Below, one piece after another: positions 56,895 through 63,901 of a stretch of DNA of 64,000 nt. The stretch comes from JAJCYL01 sp040222875 (lineage in GTDB: Bacteria; Bacteroidota; Bacteroidia; Cytophagales; Cyclobacteriaceae), in NCBI GenBank assembly GCA_040222875.1, contig JAVKCG010000027.1, positions 286,269 through 350,268 on the forward strand, written 5' to 3'. The notes below the pieces were generated by a model. That model saw nothing but the letters and a program-made list of their open reading frames with translations, did not search any database and was not told the origin of the DNA. A program made the translations under genes and the position numbers. Every line of letters begins with the position of its first letter. The stretch's first letter is position 1.

Positions 56895-58073
56895 TTACAT
56901 TTTTTCAAGCACTATTGCTGAAGCGCCCCCACCACCGTTGCAAATACCCGCCACACCGATTGATCCACCTTTTTGAGTGAGTACCGAGTTTAGTGTGGTC
57001 ATTATTCTGGCGCCTGAACAACCTAACGGATGACCAAGTGCAACAGCACCACCGTACACATTTACTTTCTCCGGGTCAAGCTCAAGCTTTCTGTTGTTAG
57101 CGATCGCCACAGCAGAAAACGCTTCGTTAATTTCGTAGTAATCAATATCAGATTTCTCAATCCCGGCATTTTGCATCGCTCTTGGTATTGCCAATGACGG
57201 TGCGGTCGTAAACCAAAGTGGATCTTGAGCAGCATCAGCAAAACCTCTGATTTTCGCAACTGGCTTAAGCCCCAATTCTTCGGCCTTTTTCTTACTCATT
57301 AGAATCATGGCAGATGCGCCGTCATTGATTGTGCTGGCATTGGCAGCTGTAACTGTTCCATCTTTTGAAAAAACAGGTCTCAATGCAGGTATCTTTTCAA
57401 AAATCACATTCTTGTATTCCTCATCTTCAGTCATCATTACAGGATCACCTTTTCGTTGTGGAATTTCAACCGGGATTATTTCCTCTTTAAAGTTGCCTGC
57501 CTCAGTAGATGCTGCAGCTCTTTTATAAGAAGTGATTGCATACTCATCTTGTTCTTCACGGGAAATGTTCATCTCTTTGGCTGTATTGTCGGCACAGTTA
57601 CCCATCGGGAAACCATTATAAACTTCCCAAAGGCCATCATTGAGTAGGCCGTCTATCAAAGCACCATTGCCATATTTATATCCATATCTGGCTTTTGGAA
57701 TGTAATAAGGGATGTTGGTCATGTTCTCCATGCCACCAGCCACGACTACATCAGCGTGGCCTAACATGATACTTTGTGAACCCAACATGGCAGCCTTCAT
57801 GCCTGAAGCACAAACTTTATTAATTGTGGTGCATGGCACATTTTGGCAAAGACCTGCACCTAGAGCAGCTTGCCTGGCAGGAGCCTGGCCCAGATTAGCT
57901 GAAACCACATTCCCCATAAAAACTTCATCAACTGATTCAGCCTTGACACCAGCTTTTTCTAATGCCCCCTTAATGGCAATTGAGCCTAGTTGAACCGCTG
58001 AAAAATTAGCTAATGTGCCTCCGAAACTTCCTATTGGGGTCCTTACTGTAGATATGATATAAACTTCCTGCAT
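56895..58073 (-). CDS. Acetyl-CoA C-acyltransferase (thiolase)
   Basis: 392 residues, the usual length. Catalyses thiolytic cleavage or Claisen condensation of acyl-CoA, as in fatty acid degradation or acetoacetyl-CoA synthesis. Catalytic Cys88 (NKVCASGMKA), His348 (GHPLGCSGAR) and Cys378 (GICNGGGGASA) are all in place. The sequence resembles acetyl-CoA acetyltransferases of Bacteroidota. The choice between biosynthetic (AtoB/PhaA) and degradative (FadA) activity cannot be made from the sequence alone, and there are no beta-oxidation genes next to it. A good -7 promoter box lies 27 bases upstream. Confidence 0.95.
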   Translation of the reverse strand: MQEVYIISTVRTPIGSFGGTLANFSAVQLGSIAIKGALEKAGVKAESVDEVFMGNVVSANLGQAPARQAALGAGLCQNVPCTTINKVCASGMKAAMLGSQSIMLGHADVVVAGGMENMTNIPYYIPKARYGYKYGNGALIDGLLNDGLWEVYNGFPMGNCADNTAKEMNISREEQDEYAITSYKRAAASTEAGNFKEEIIPVEIPQRKGDPVMMTEDEEYKNVIFEKIPALRPVFSKDGTVTAANASTINDGASAMILMSKKKAEELGLKPVAKIRGFADAAQDPLWFTTAPSLAIPRAMQNAGIEKSDIDYYEINEAFSAVAIANNRKLELDPEKVNVYGGAVALGHPLGCSGARIMTTLNSVLTQKGGSIGVAGICNGGGGASAIVLEKM

Positions 58074-58099
58074 GAATCAATTTGGGTTAATATGAAGTG

Positions 58100-58107
58100 C
58101 AAAGGTA
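58100..58107 (-). promoter_or_regulatory. -7 promoter box of the thiolase gene
   Basis: The minus strand reads TACCTTTG, an exact match to TAnnTTTG, 26 bases before the ATG. The -33 region would fall at about 58129-58132, inside the left arm of a long inverted repeat, where the sequence (TGTG) is only a partial match. Confidence 0.5.
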
Positions 58108-58120
58108 GTGAGTGATCCTT

Positions 58121-58249
58121 GATCAGTCCACAGTTTTATGGTCAAGACGTCAGCGGTTTTACGGTCGACAGACAACCGACGTTAAGTTCACATTACTGTT
58201 TGGATCGCTAATAATCGAAAAACAGTTGACAGCCGACTGTGGACAGATC
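58121..58249. repeat. Intergenic inverted repeat, possible MITE or palindromic element
   Basis: gatcagtccacagt (58121-58134) and actgtggacagatc (58236-58249) are inverted repeats matching at 13 of 14 positions, about 100 bases apart. Between them are further short symmetric pieces (acagt and actgt around 58222-58240; gtcgac near 58163) and a degenerate direct repeat (gttttatggtca and gttttacggtcg). It fills most of the gap between the thiolase and the Bat-like unit and encodes nothing visible. It could be a miniature mobile element or a regulatory structure. Confidence 0.5.
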
Positions 58250-58263
58250 AACCGTGGACTGAG

Positions 58264-59193
58264 TTACCAATCCGGTTTCTTACTATCAGACTTTTTGGTT
58301 GGCTTTCGCTTTTGCTGCTGAATGTATTGAACCTCATTGTTCCGCATCGCTTCAAGAATCATTTTAGCCATTTCCTCGCTAATGTTCATTTCTTTCAGCT
58401 TTTCAGGAGCTGGTTGATTTTTTTCTTCTGATTCTTCACCTTCTTCCTGATTTTCCTGTTGCTGCTCTTGCTGTTCCTCTTCTTCTCCTTCTTGATCCTC
58501 ACCTTCCTGCTGCTCTTGATTTTCCTGATTCTCCTGGTCTTGGTTCTCTTGGTCCTGGTTCTGCTCTTGTTCCTGATCTTCGTTTTGCTGATCTTGATTC
58601 TGCTGATCCTGATTTTCTTGATCCTCGTTCTTCTCCTCTTCTTGATCCTGATCCTCGTTTTGATCCTGATTCTCCTGATCTTGTTGATCCTGAAGTTTCT
58701 TCTTTACCAATTCATAGTTATACCTGGCGTTGTCATTAGCTGGATTTGATTTCAGAGATTGCTTAAAATATGCCAGGGATTCGGTCATTAATTTTTTTCC
58801 GTCCGGTGTACCCTGACCCATCATATAGTTCATTATACCCAGTTGATTGTTGGCGGCAGATCTTACCTGTTTATCGCTGGCCGCTGTCAGCTTAGAATAA
58901 TTTGACATTGACACTTCAGCAAAATTGCCCTCGGTATCTATGGCTTTACCTTCCTGTATTTGTTGACCTCCCAGCCCAGTCATAAAAAACCCGGCATTAG
59001 CATAATTAAGAAGGAGTTTATCATCTTTCACATTGAAAGAATCGACAAGTAACTGGTATTTATGAAAGGCCACATCAAACTCTTTAGCGAGGTAGGCCTC
59101 TTCGGCCTCACCTTTCAGTGTATTGATTTTTGCGATGTCGTTGAAATCAACAATTGCCACCAGCAACAATCCTAAAACAGTCAATGACTTCAT
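58264..59193 (-). CDS. BatC-like TPR protein with Glu/Gln/Asp/Asn-rich tract
   Basis: 309 residues. A hydrophobic N-terminal segment (about 1-16, signal or anchor) is followed by TPR-like helices (to about 165), then about 95 residues made almost only of Q, E, D, N, G and K (repeats such as DQENQDQQNQ), and a conserved tail with EEMAKMILEAMRNNE and basic residues. This layout matches TPR proteins of Bacteroidota aerotolerance (Bat) operons, which are membrane or periplasmic partners of vWA proteins. The ATG overlaps the stop of the vWA gene by four bases, so the two are translationally coupled. The low-complexity DNA is prone to slippage. Confidence 0.82.
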   Translation of the reverse strand: MKSLTVLGLLLVAIVDFNDIAKINTLKGEAEEAYLAKEFDVAFHKYQLLVDSFNVKDDKLLLNYANAGFFMTGLGGQQIQEGKAIDTEGNFAEVSMSNYSKLTAASDKQVRSAANNQLGIMNYMMGQGTPDGKKLMTESLAYFKQSLKSNPANDNARYNYELVKKKLQDQQDQENQDQNEDQDQEEEKNEDQENQDQQNQDQQNEDQEQEQNQDQENQDQENQENQEQQEGEDQEGEEEEQQEQQQENQEEGEESEEKNQPAPEKLKEMNISEEMAKMILEAMRNNEVQYIQQQKRKPTKKSDSKKPDW

Positions 59194-60158
59194 ATCCTAA
59201 TGGTTTTAAGGTTCACCATGAAATCAAAAAGCATCAGCATCAGGGCCAGTGCAAGAAAGTAAAAATATTTATTGGCTGAAACGTCAATGGTTTTGGTATC
59301 CCTCAACTCCCCTTCAATATCCTTGATTGCGTTAACCAACCGTTCGGTATCATTTCTCGACTCGTTGATTTCAAAATATTTACCGCCGGTTGATGCAGCC
59401 AATTCCTGTAATGAGGTGGAATTCAATTTGGTGATTACCTCCTGACCTTGACGGTCTTTCTTGAAGCCTCTTCTGGTTAAAATTTTACTTCCTCTTTCGG
59501 TGCCTATTCCCAAAGTGAAAAGCTTGATACCGGTTTCTTCAACTTCTTTCGCTATTTCGGAGGTTTCCTCACCAAAATCCTCGCCGTCGCTAATAAGCAA
59601 AATAATCTTAGATTTTTGCTGAAGAACACTTGCTTCCTCATCATCGAATTTATTCAGGGCCATTCGCATCGGGGGCCCAAAATCGGTTCCGGTATTCGGA
59701 ACTAAATCGGTGTTCAGGGTTTCAATAAAGAGATTGAGGGCGCTTTGATCGTATGTCAGGGGGCACTGAACAAAAGATTCGTTCGAGAACATAATAAGCC
59801 CTATCCTGTCAGAATTAAAAGCTTCAACCAGGTTCTTTAGTTCAAATTTCAATTTTTCAAGCCGGCTGGGTTGAATATCAAAAGCATTCATTGATTGCGA
59901 TAAATCAACAGCAATGAATATGTCTTTGCCAACGGCTTTCACTTCTCTTGTAGTCTCCCCGAATGAAGGGCCAAGCAAGGCCACAATCAAAAGGCAGAAG
60001 TAGATGCTTCTTAGCAACACTTTATAGAAAACGCCCTTGAATGAGGTGTTAATAGATTGAGCAATCCTGATAACCCTGTATATGTAAAAAAAATACAAGG
60101 CAATAAACGAAAAAATGAATGCTAATTCAAGAGTACCTAAGCTGCGAAACCACACCAT
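59190..60158 (-). CDS. Bat-type von Willebrand factor A membrane protein
   Basis: 322 residues. Two N-terminal membrane helices (about 10-32 and 48-66), a vWA domain (about 80-290) with an intact MIDAS site (DLSQS, the Thr in NTGTDFG, and ISDGEDFG), and a C-terminal helix (about 296-316). This is the BatA/BatB layout; the fusion to one C-terminal helix and the following TPR partner suggest BatB. In full operons a MoxR ATPase, BatA, BatD and BatE are also present; none is seen here. A TAAATTTG box (60176-60169) lies directly upstream but only about 10 bases from the ATG. Confidence 0.87.
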   Translation of the reverse strand: MVWFRSLGTLELAFIFSFIALYFFYIYRVIRIAQSINTSFKGVFYKVLLRSIYFCLLIVALLGPSFGETTREVKAVGKDIFIAVDLSQSMNAFDIQPSRLEKLKFELKNLVEAFNSDRIGLIMFSNESFVQCPLTYDQSALNLFIETLNTDLVPNTGTDFGPPMRMALNKFDDEEASVLQQKSKIILLISDGEDFGEETSEIAKEVEETGIKLFTLGIGTERGSKILTRRGFKKDRQGQEVITKLNSTSLQELAASTGGKYFEINESRNDTERLVNAIKDIEGELRDTKTIDVSANKYFYFLALALMLMLFDFMVNLKTIRI

Positions 60159-60274
60159 AAAGTGACGACAAATTTACTTTTAACAATACGATTGAAGGGG
60201 TTTGCAGATATTTGTTATCAGTATTTAGGGTTAAAAAATGTTAAAGCAAAAAGGGGATTTTTTTGATCTGATGC

Positions 60275-60308
60275 TTTAGGTCAACTCTAAATTGATCCAC
60301 TATATTTG
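60275..60308 (+). promoter_or_regulatory. Promoter of the tRNA-Ser/tRNA-Arg pair
   Basis: TATATTTG at 60301-60308 matches the Bacteroidota -7 consensus exactly. TTTA at 60275-60278 is a plausible -33 box with a 22-base spacer. The tRNA begins 27 bases after the -7 box. Confidence 0.6.
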
Positions 60309-60334
60309 CACCCTTAAAATTTAGCCAAGCACAC

Positions 60335-60426
<92 letters not shown>

Positions 60427-60435
60427 CAAGTCAAC

Positions 60436-60509
<74 letters not shown>

Positions 60510-60515
60510 CTCCCC

Positions 60516-60540
60516 AAAAGCCCTGAAAAGGGCTTTTTTT
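60516..60540 (+). terminator. Intrinsic terminator of the tRNA operon
   Basis: A 9-base-pair stem, AAAAGCCCT/AGGGCTTTT, around a GAAA tetraloop, running into a T tract, 7 bases after tRNA-Arg. It is a strong rho-independent terminator and marks the edge between core genes and the accessory region to the right. Confidence 0.92.
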
Positions 60541-60613
60541 ATGCATTTTAGGCACTTGCAATTAACTGAAATTAAATCTAAATTGTATTACTTCACATCA
60601 TCTCTCTATTCAA

Positions 60614-60879
60614 GAAAAACAGATTTGAAGTAGAACTGATAGTCTTCAATCCAATCAATGAACAAGAGATAAGAAGACGGGAAATCAAAGTTGAAAGTGA
60701 TGAGCTAAATGTTTCTTCAAAAGAGCTGAATGATCATCTCTATGAGTTAATCACTTCTTTGTTTGATCTGTTCTTTATGCAGTTTGAAATATGATGCTCT
60801 GAGGTGCTATTTGGTAGCAGTTGATTATCAGATACTTAGAATAACTCAATGTAGGAAACAGATAATTTGTACCATTACA
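60614..60879 (+). repeat. Duplicated segment, copy 1 (degenerate)
   Basis: Two blocks match the copy at 62306-62733: 60614-60792 (179 bases, same length in both) and 60807-60879 (73 bases, four mismatches by eye). Between them copy 1 is 162 bases shorter. The first block reads a frame (EVELIVFNPINEQEIRRRE) found in copy 2, but without a start codon, because an in-frame stop lies upstream; it looks like a pseudogene. The second block reads YLVAVDYQILRIT. The stretch 60541-60891 holds nothing else. Confidence 0.85.
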
Positions 60880-60891
60880 GGTACGGGCAGG

Positions 60892-61164
60892 TCAGATCTG
60901 ATTGCCTTCCATTACAAAGTATCTATATATGAATGCAAATTCATGTATGTGTTCAGCAGTATCTGCTTTTAATCTGTGTATCATTTTACCTGATATTGAA
61001 TCACGACCTATTTTTTCTGGTTTAAAAGTATATTTAAACACTTCATTGTTAACTCCTCTTACCTCTTCTATTGTGTCAATTAATCCAAGCTTATCTCTCG
61101 CAGGAAGTCTTCCTAAATAAACACTCAAATCAGTTGAAATTTGGCTGCCTAGCTTAAATTCCAT
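60892..61164 (-). CDS. Hypothetical protein (variable cassette 1)
   Basis: 90 residues from ATG 61164 (MEFKLGSQISTDLSVYLG). The ORF can be extended to 61215, but that runs towards a REP-like motif and is unlikely. I do not recognise it. It is basic and has no signal peptide. It sits between duplicated segment copy 1 and a REP-like motif, the same layout as the toxin/YwqK cassette at 62748-63895, so it could be a small cassette toxin, an immunity gene or a fragment of one. The coding call rests on the open frame and position only. Confidence 0.5.
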   Translation of the reverse strand: MEFKLGSQISTDLSVYLGRLPARDKLGLIDTIEEVRGVNNEVFKYTFKPEKIGRDSISGKMIHRLKADTAEHIHEFAFIYRYFVMEGNQI

Positions 61165-61194
61165 ATGAATTAGCTCACCTAATGAGATCGTGTC

Positions 61195-61230
61195 TTGGCG
61201 CAAGAACCATGACAAGCTGGGAGCGAAGCG
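61195..61230. repeat. REP-like motif, left
   Basis: ttggcgcaag (61195-61204) and gagcgaagcg (61221-61230) recur as tggcgcaag and agcgaagcg at 63869-63891, next to the transposase remnant. Such paired short motifs are typical of REP-type elements mobilised by RAYT transposases. The rest of 61165-61425 holds a locally GC-rich stretch (about 61280-61400) with no convincing gene. Confidence 0.45.
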
Positions 61231-61425
61231 GACACCCGAAGGGCAACACAGGATATTTTTTTGCCTTCAAAAATCAATCAACTAAAAAATATGCTGTGGT
61301 GGCTTGGCGGGGTTCTTTGCCGACGAAGGAAGGACGAACACCGCTTTACCTGTGAACGTTCCGGCTTGCACCTCCCTCCCCTGGCGACCTTAAGAGCCAG
61401 CCTAATGATGCTTCAGGTTACTTCT

Positions 61426-61713
61426 TCAGTGCTTTTGTTTGGGTGACCGGATGTTAATCAACTCGATTTGATTTTTCCGTGGTTTGATCCGATAGGTCAA
61501 CATGATGTGTTTATGGATTGGCCCTCGGTGAACATTCTTTTGCTTCCCCGTCTTTTGAAGCATCTCAGGGTATTCACTCAATAGCTTGAGGAACTCTTCG
61601 GTCTGTTGAACAAATTTTCTGATCTCTTTCTCTGTCCAGTTGGTTTCCAGGTAGACAATCATCCGGTCGTAACCAGCTATCGCCCGCTTGGTCCACACAA
61701 TCTCTAAAGCCAT
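61426..61713 (-). CDS. ParE/RelE-family toxin of a type II toxin-antitoxin pair
   Basis: 95 residues. The opening IVWTKRAIAGYDRMIVYLE and the later LLSEYPEMLQKT, IMLTYRIKPRKNQIELINI are the helix-helix-sheet pattern of the ParE/RelE superfamily. Either gyrase or ribosome-dependent mRNA targeting is possible; the family alone does not decide. It follows the antitoxin gene with a 10-base overlap, antitoxin first, which is the usual order for this family. Confidence 0.88.
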   Translation of the reverse strand: MALEIVWTKRAIAGYDRMIVYLETNWTEKEIRKFVQQTEEFLKLLSEYPEMLQKTGKQKNVHRGPIHKHIMLTYRIKPRKNQIELINIRSPKQKH

Positions 61714-61931
61714 TTCTTGTATTTTGACATTACTTCTTCATGCGGGACCAACTCACCCCGGTCAGCCTGGGCCAACCCTTCCTCTATCTCCTCTCTTTCT
61801 TCAGCACTAATTGTATCCCACCAGTCTTCTTCCTTGGCCTTCTTCAGGGTAATAAATTCATGGAGTGTTTTGGTGTCTGTCAACCCTGCCAGCCATTCAA
61901 TTAATTGCAACTTTTCGGCCTGTATGTCCAT
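61704..61931 (-). CDS. Antitoxin of the ParE/RelE-type pair
   Basis: 75 residues from ATG 61931 (MDIQAEKLQLIEWLAGL), which I prefer to the longer start at 61970. A helical N-terminal region with LQLIEWLAGLTD is followed by an acidic region, AEEREEIEEGLAQADRGE, and a KKWL tail. This is the standard partner of ParE/RelE toxins in Bacteroidota; the N-terminal part probably dimerises or binds DNA and the C-terminal part binds the toxin. It overlaps the toxin gene by 10 bases. Confidence 0.85.
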   Translation of the reverse strand: MDIQAEKLQLIEWLAGLTDTKTLHEFITLKKAKEEDWWDTISAEEREEIEEGLAQADRGELVPHEEVMSKYKKWL

Positions 61932-62177
61932 CAGTGATCTCTTTTCTACAAAGTAACGATTTATTGCCATTATCTGATCAGTTAAGTGGATGGAACTGAT
62001 TAATTTCTTCTTTCAACCCCCAAAATTCAATCTCAAATGAAGCGTTCTGAACTGCTGATGTAACGATGTCCTCGGCTTATTTACCAGGCTTTCTTTCTAT
62101 TCTTTCGCATTGCAAATGCTCATGCTTATTGATCCTCGTACCGCTACGCAAATAGGCGGACGAGGGTTAGAGGGGCC

Positions 62178-62203
62178 GTTGTTGGTGTTTTTTCACCAAC
62201 AAC
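62178..62203. other. Perfect 10-bp hairpin in a non-coding stretch
   Basis: GTTGTTGGTG and CACCAACAAC with a T6 loop. Just upstream, cctcgt (62135-62140) and acgagg (62160-62165) form another small hairpin. The whole 61971-62290 stretch has no convincing gene. It could be a terminator, a recombination site or the end of an element. Confidence 0.5.
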
Positions 62204-62294
62204 CTATAAGCCAAATTCAATCAGCATCATGGTGTACTAAGAAATCAAAATTTCTTTCATTATGTAGATAAAACCAGGATGAAGAATATTCCTG

Positions 62295-62486
62295 ATGATT
62301 TGGGTGAAAAACAGATTTGAAGTAGAGCTGATAGTCTTTAATCCAATAATTGAACAAGAGATAAGAAGACGAGAAAATAAAGTTGAAAGTGATGAGCTAT
62401 ATGTCTCGTCTTACGAACTAAATGATCACCTCTATGAGTTAATCACTTCTTTGTTTGATCTGTTCTTTAAGCAGGTTGAAATATAG
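62295..62486 (+). CDS. Small hypothetical protein in duplicated segment copy 2
   Basis: 63 residues, with a charged middle (EQEIRRRENKVESDE) and a hydrophobic C-terminal stretch (YELITSLFDLFF). The start may be ATG 62295 or the GTG four codons on. The same frame is kept in copy 1 with about ten synonymous and six amino-acid-changing codon differences, which suggests it was coding before the duplication decayed. I do not recognise it. Confidence 0.45.
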   Translation: MIWVKNRFEVELIVFNPIIEQEIRRRENKVESDELYVSSYELNDHLYELITSLFDLFFKQVEI

Positions 62487-62733
62487 GGCTCATAAGGACT
62501 TCATGAGCTTGAATACTTGTTTGCTGTGTATTATTTTATTTCATTCATTTCATCACCTGATAATTTAAACTATGAAGGTTCTAAAAAGCTCAAATGCTGA
62601 CGATGAACCAATTAAATCTTTGATAGTAGGCATAGGATCTGGCTCAGTCTTGGAAGCTGTCTATTTGGTAGCAGTTGATTATCAGACACTTAGAATAACT
62701 CAAAGTAGAAAACAGATAATTTGTACCAATACA
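62306..62733 (+). repeat. Duplicated segment, copy 2
   Basis: The blocks 62306-62484 and 62661-62733 match copy 1 (see 60614-60879); the 176 bases between them are unique here. Similarity ends just before the stop of the minus-strand cassette gene on its right (62748), as in copy 1 (60879 against a stop at 60892). Confidence 0.85.
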
Positions 62734-62751
62734 AAAATGAACCATGACTAA
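62572..62751 (+). CDS. Very small hypothetical ORF (59 residues)
   Basis: From ATG 62572 to TAA 62751: starts MKVLKSSNADDEPIKS and continues with the duplicated piece YLVAVDYQTLRITQSRKQ. It overlaps the convergent YwqK-like gene by four bases. Copy 1 has the second half of this frame but lacks the start region. No family recognised; it may be a remnant. Confidence 0.35.
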   Translation: MKVLKSSNADDEPIKSLIVGIGSGSVLEAVYLVAVDYQTLRITQSRKQIICTNTKMNHD

Positions 62752-63314
62752 TATCGTGAGTATAAGGTATCGACCTCCTCGAAGGCCTCATATAATATAC
62801 TATACTCCTTTATGCCATCTTGATCATAAATTTCATAAACACTGTTTCCAGATTCTTTTGCATAAACATGAATAATTCCATTGGGATGGAATTGTATAAA
62901 TGGTCCAAAGGGTATCCCATCTTTTATTGCACTGACAACATTGACGTTCCCATTCTCATGATAAGCAACCACAGAACCTTGTTGAACCCCTTTTTCATAA
63001 GTGGCTATAGTACTAATTTGGCCATTATCGAAATATGTCACCAATAATCCATGTCTTTTTTGATCCTTAATTTCTTGCTTAGAATTGATTTTTCCTTCGA
63101 TCAAAGTTTCTTTAAGAATCAAGGAATCATTTTGATAAAACAACCTCTCGTTTAGATCTCCAAACTGATTATACATTTTCCATAGACCTATTTTAGAACC
63201 ATTCACGTAATAGCCCCTTGATCGAGTGTTACCATCTGGATAGTATTCTGTTTTAATTTTCTGATCACAAGAAGCTATTAATGTTACGCCCAAAATTGTA
63301 ATAAGTATTCTCAT
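62748..63314 (-). CDS. YwqK-like MORN-repeat lipoprotein, probable immunity protein
   Basis: 188 residues. Lipoprotein signal with lipobox LIASC (Cys16), then about five MORN_2/YwqK-type repeats (YYPDGNTRSRGYYVNG, YFDNGQISTIATYEKG, YHENGNVNVV, FHPNGIIHVY). Its ATG overlaps the stop of the upstream ORF by four bases (ATGA), so the two are coupled. YwqK proteins are proposed antitoxins of YwqJ-type toxins; here the position directly after a toxin-tip-like ORF supports an immunity role, by inference. Confidence 0.75.
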   Translation of the reverse strand: MRILITILGVTLIASCDQKIKTEYYPDGNTRSRGYYVNGSKIGLWKMYNQFGDLNERLFYQNDSLILKETLIEGKINSKQEIKDQKRHGLLVTYFDNGQISTIATYEKGVQQGSVVAYHENGNVNVVSAIKDGIPFGPFIQFHPNGIIHVYAKESGNSVYEIYDQDGIKEYSILYEAFEEVDTLYSRY

Positions 63315-63895
63315 CTGCTACCGTATTTTGCTTTAAATGCCAAATTGAAATCATCAACTGTGAATGTACTGTCCGGTTTAAATCCTCCAGTTCTCTCAAT
63401 TTCAGATCGAGTGCCCACTCCACTTCGACCATAAATAGGTATAGTGGACAGGGTATCATACGTGGGGTCAGATTTTTGTTCGGTATATTCGAATGGATTG
63501 GTTGCTGACGAATTCCTATTACTTTGTTCATTTGAATTCGAATCATCATCAAAATCAACTTGAGTTAGGTCTAAAAGCTTACCAAGACCTTCAGCTACAT
63601 TACTCATAGCATTGCTGAAAGATTTAAATTTTCCAGCAATACCTAAATTAAACAATCCATCATCAGTTATCTCGCCTGTCTGTACGTCGGTCTCAGTACT
63701 AGATGGATTTGTAGAATTCTCATCAGTTAACGGTTCACCCGCTGGTTGATCCATACTCAAAGCATCTATAATAAATCCACCCAGTTTTTTTATGCCCTGA
63801 ACATGCCAATCTGCAGGTAAAACTTCGTTGAGCTTTGGTCCAGGAGACTCGTCACCACCCCCCCTCACTGGCGCAAGTGTTAAGCGAAGCGTCAC
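63311..63895 (-). CDS. Probable C-terminal (toxin-tip) fragment of a polymorphic toxin
   Basis: 194 residues from a GTG that lies inside a REP-like hairpin, so the start is probably artificial: the real coding part begins near GGGDESPGPKLNEVLP. It is Ser/Thr/Asn/Asp-rich in the middle and ends with a possible domain (TIPIYGRSGVGTRSEIERTG, FNLAFKAKYGSR). I do not recognise a catalytic fold. It lies immediately after the transposase stop in the same frame and before the coupled YwqK-like gene. An orphan Rhs/polymorphic-toxin tip is the most likely explanation, but this is inference. Confidence 0.5.
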   Translation of the reverse strand: MTLRLTLAPVRGGGDESPGPKLNEVLPADWHVQGIKKLGGFIIDALSMDQPAGEPLTDENSTNPSSTETDVQTGEITDDGLFNLGIAGKFKSFSNAMSNVAEGLGKLLDLTQVDFDDDSNSNEQSNRNSSATNPFEYTEQKSDPTYDTLSTIPIYGRSGVGTRSEIERTGGFKPDSTFTVDDFNLAFKAKYGSR

Positions 63896-63898
63896 TTG
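63869..63898. repeat. REP-like motif and hairpin, right
   Basis: tggcgcaag (63869-63877) and agcgaagcg (63883-63891) are shared with 61196-61230. CAAGTG (63874-63879) and CACTTG (63893-63898) form a stem enclosing the second motif. It lies directly after the RAYT-like transposase stop, as expected for the end of such an element. Confidence 0.6.
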
Positions 63899-63901
63899 TG
63901 A

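Noticed and set aside
58450..58690. CRISPR-like repeats in the low-complexity tract
   Set aside because: The repeats are short, irregular and in frame within the BatC-like gene; no constant-length spacers.
58459..58749. Plus-strand ORF of 96 Leu/Ile/Phe-rich residues
   Set aside because: It is the antisense of the Gln/Glu/Asp/Asn-rich tract of the BatC-like gene; hydrophobic composition is a by-product of the complement.
60763..60972. Plus-strand ORF of 69 residues near duplicated segment copy 1
   Set aside because: It lacks the start region present in copy 2 and runs through the junction into the antisense of the cassette gene; probably a remnant.
61261..61446. Plus-strand ORF of 61 residues in the GC-rich stretch
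   Set aside because: No family resemblance, runs into the end of the convergent toxin gene, and its composition follows the local GC rise.
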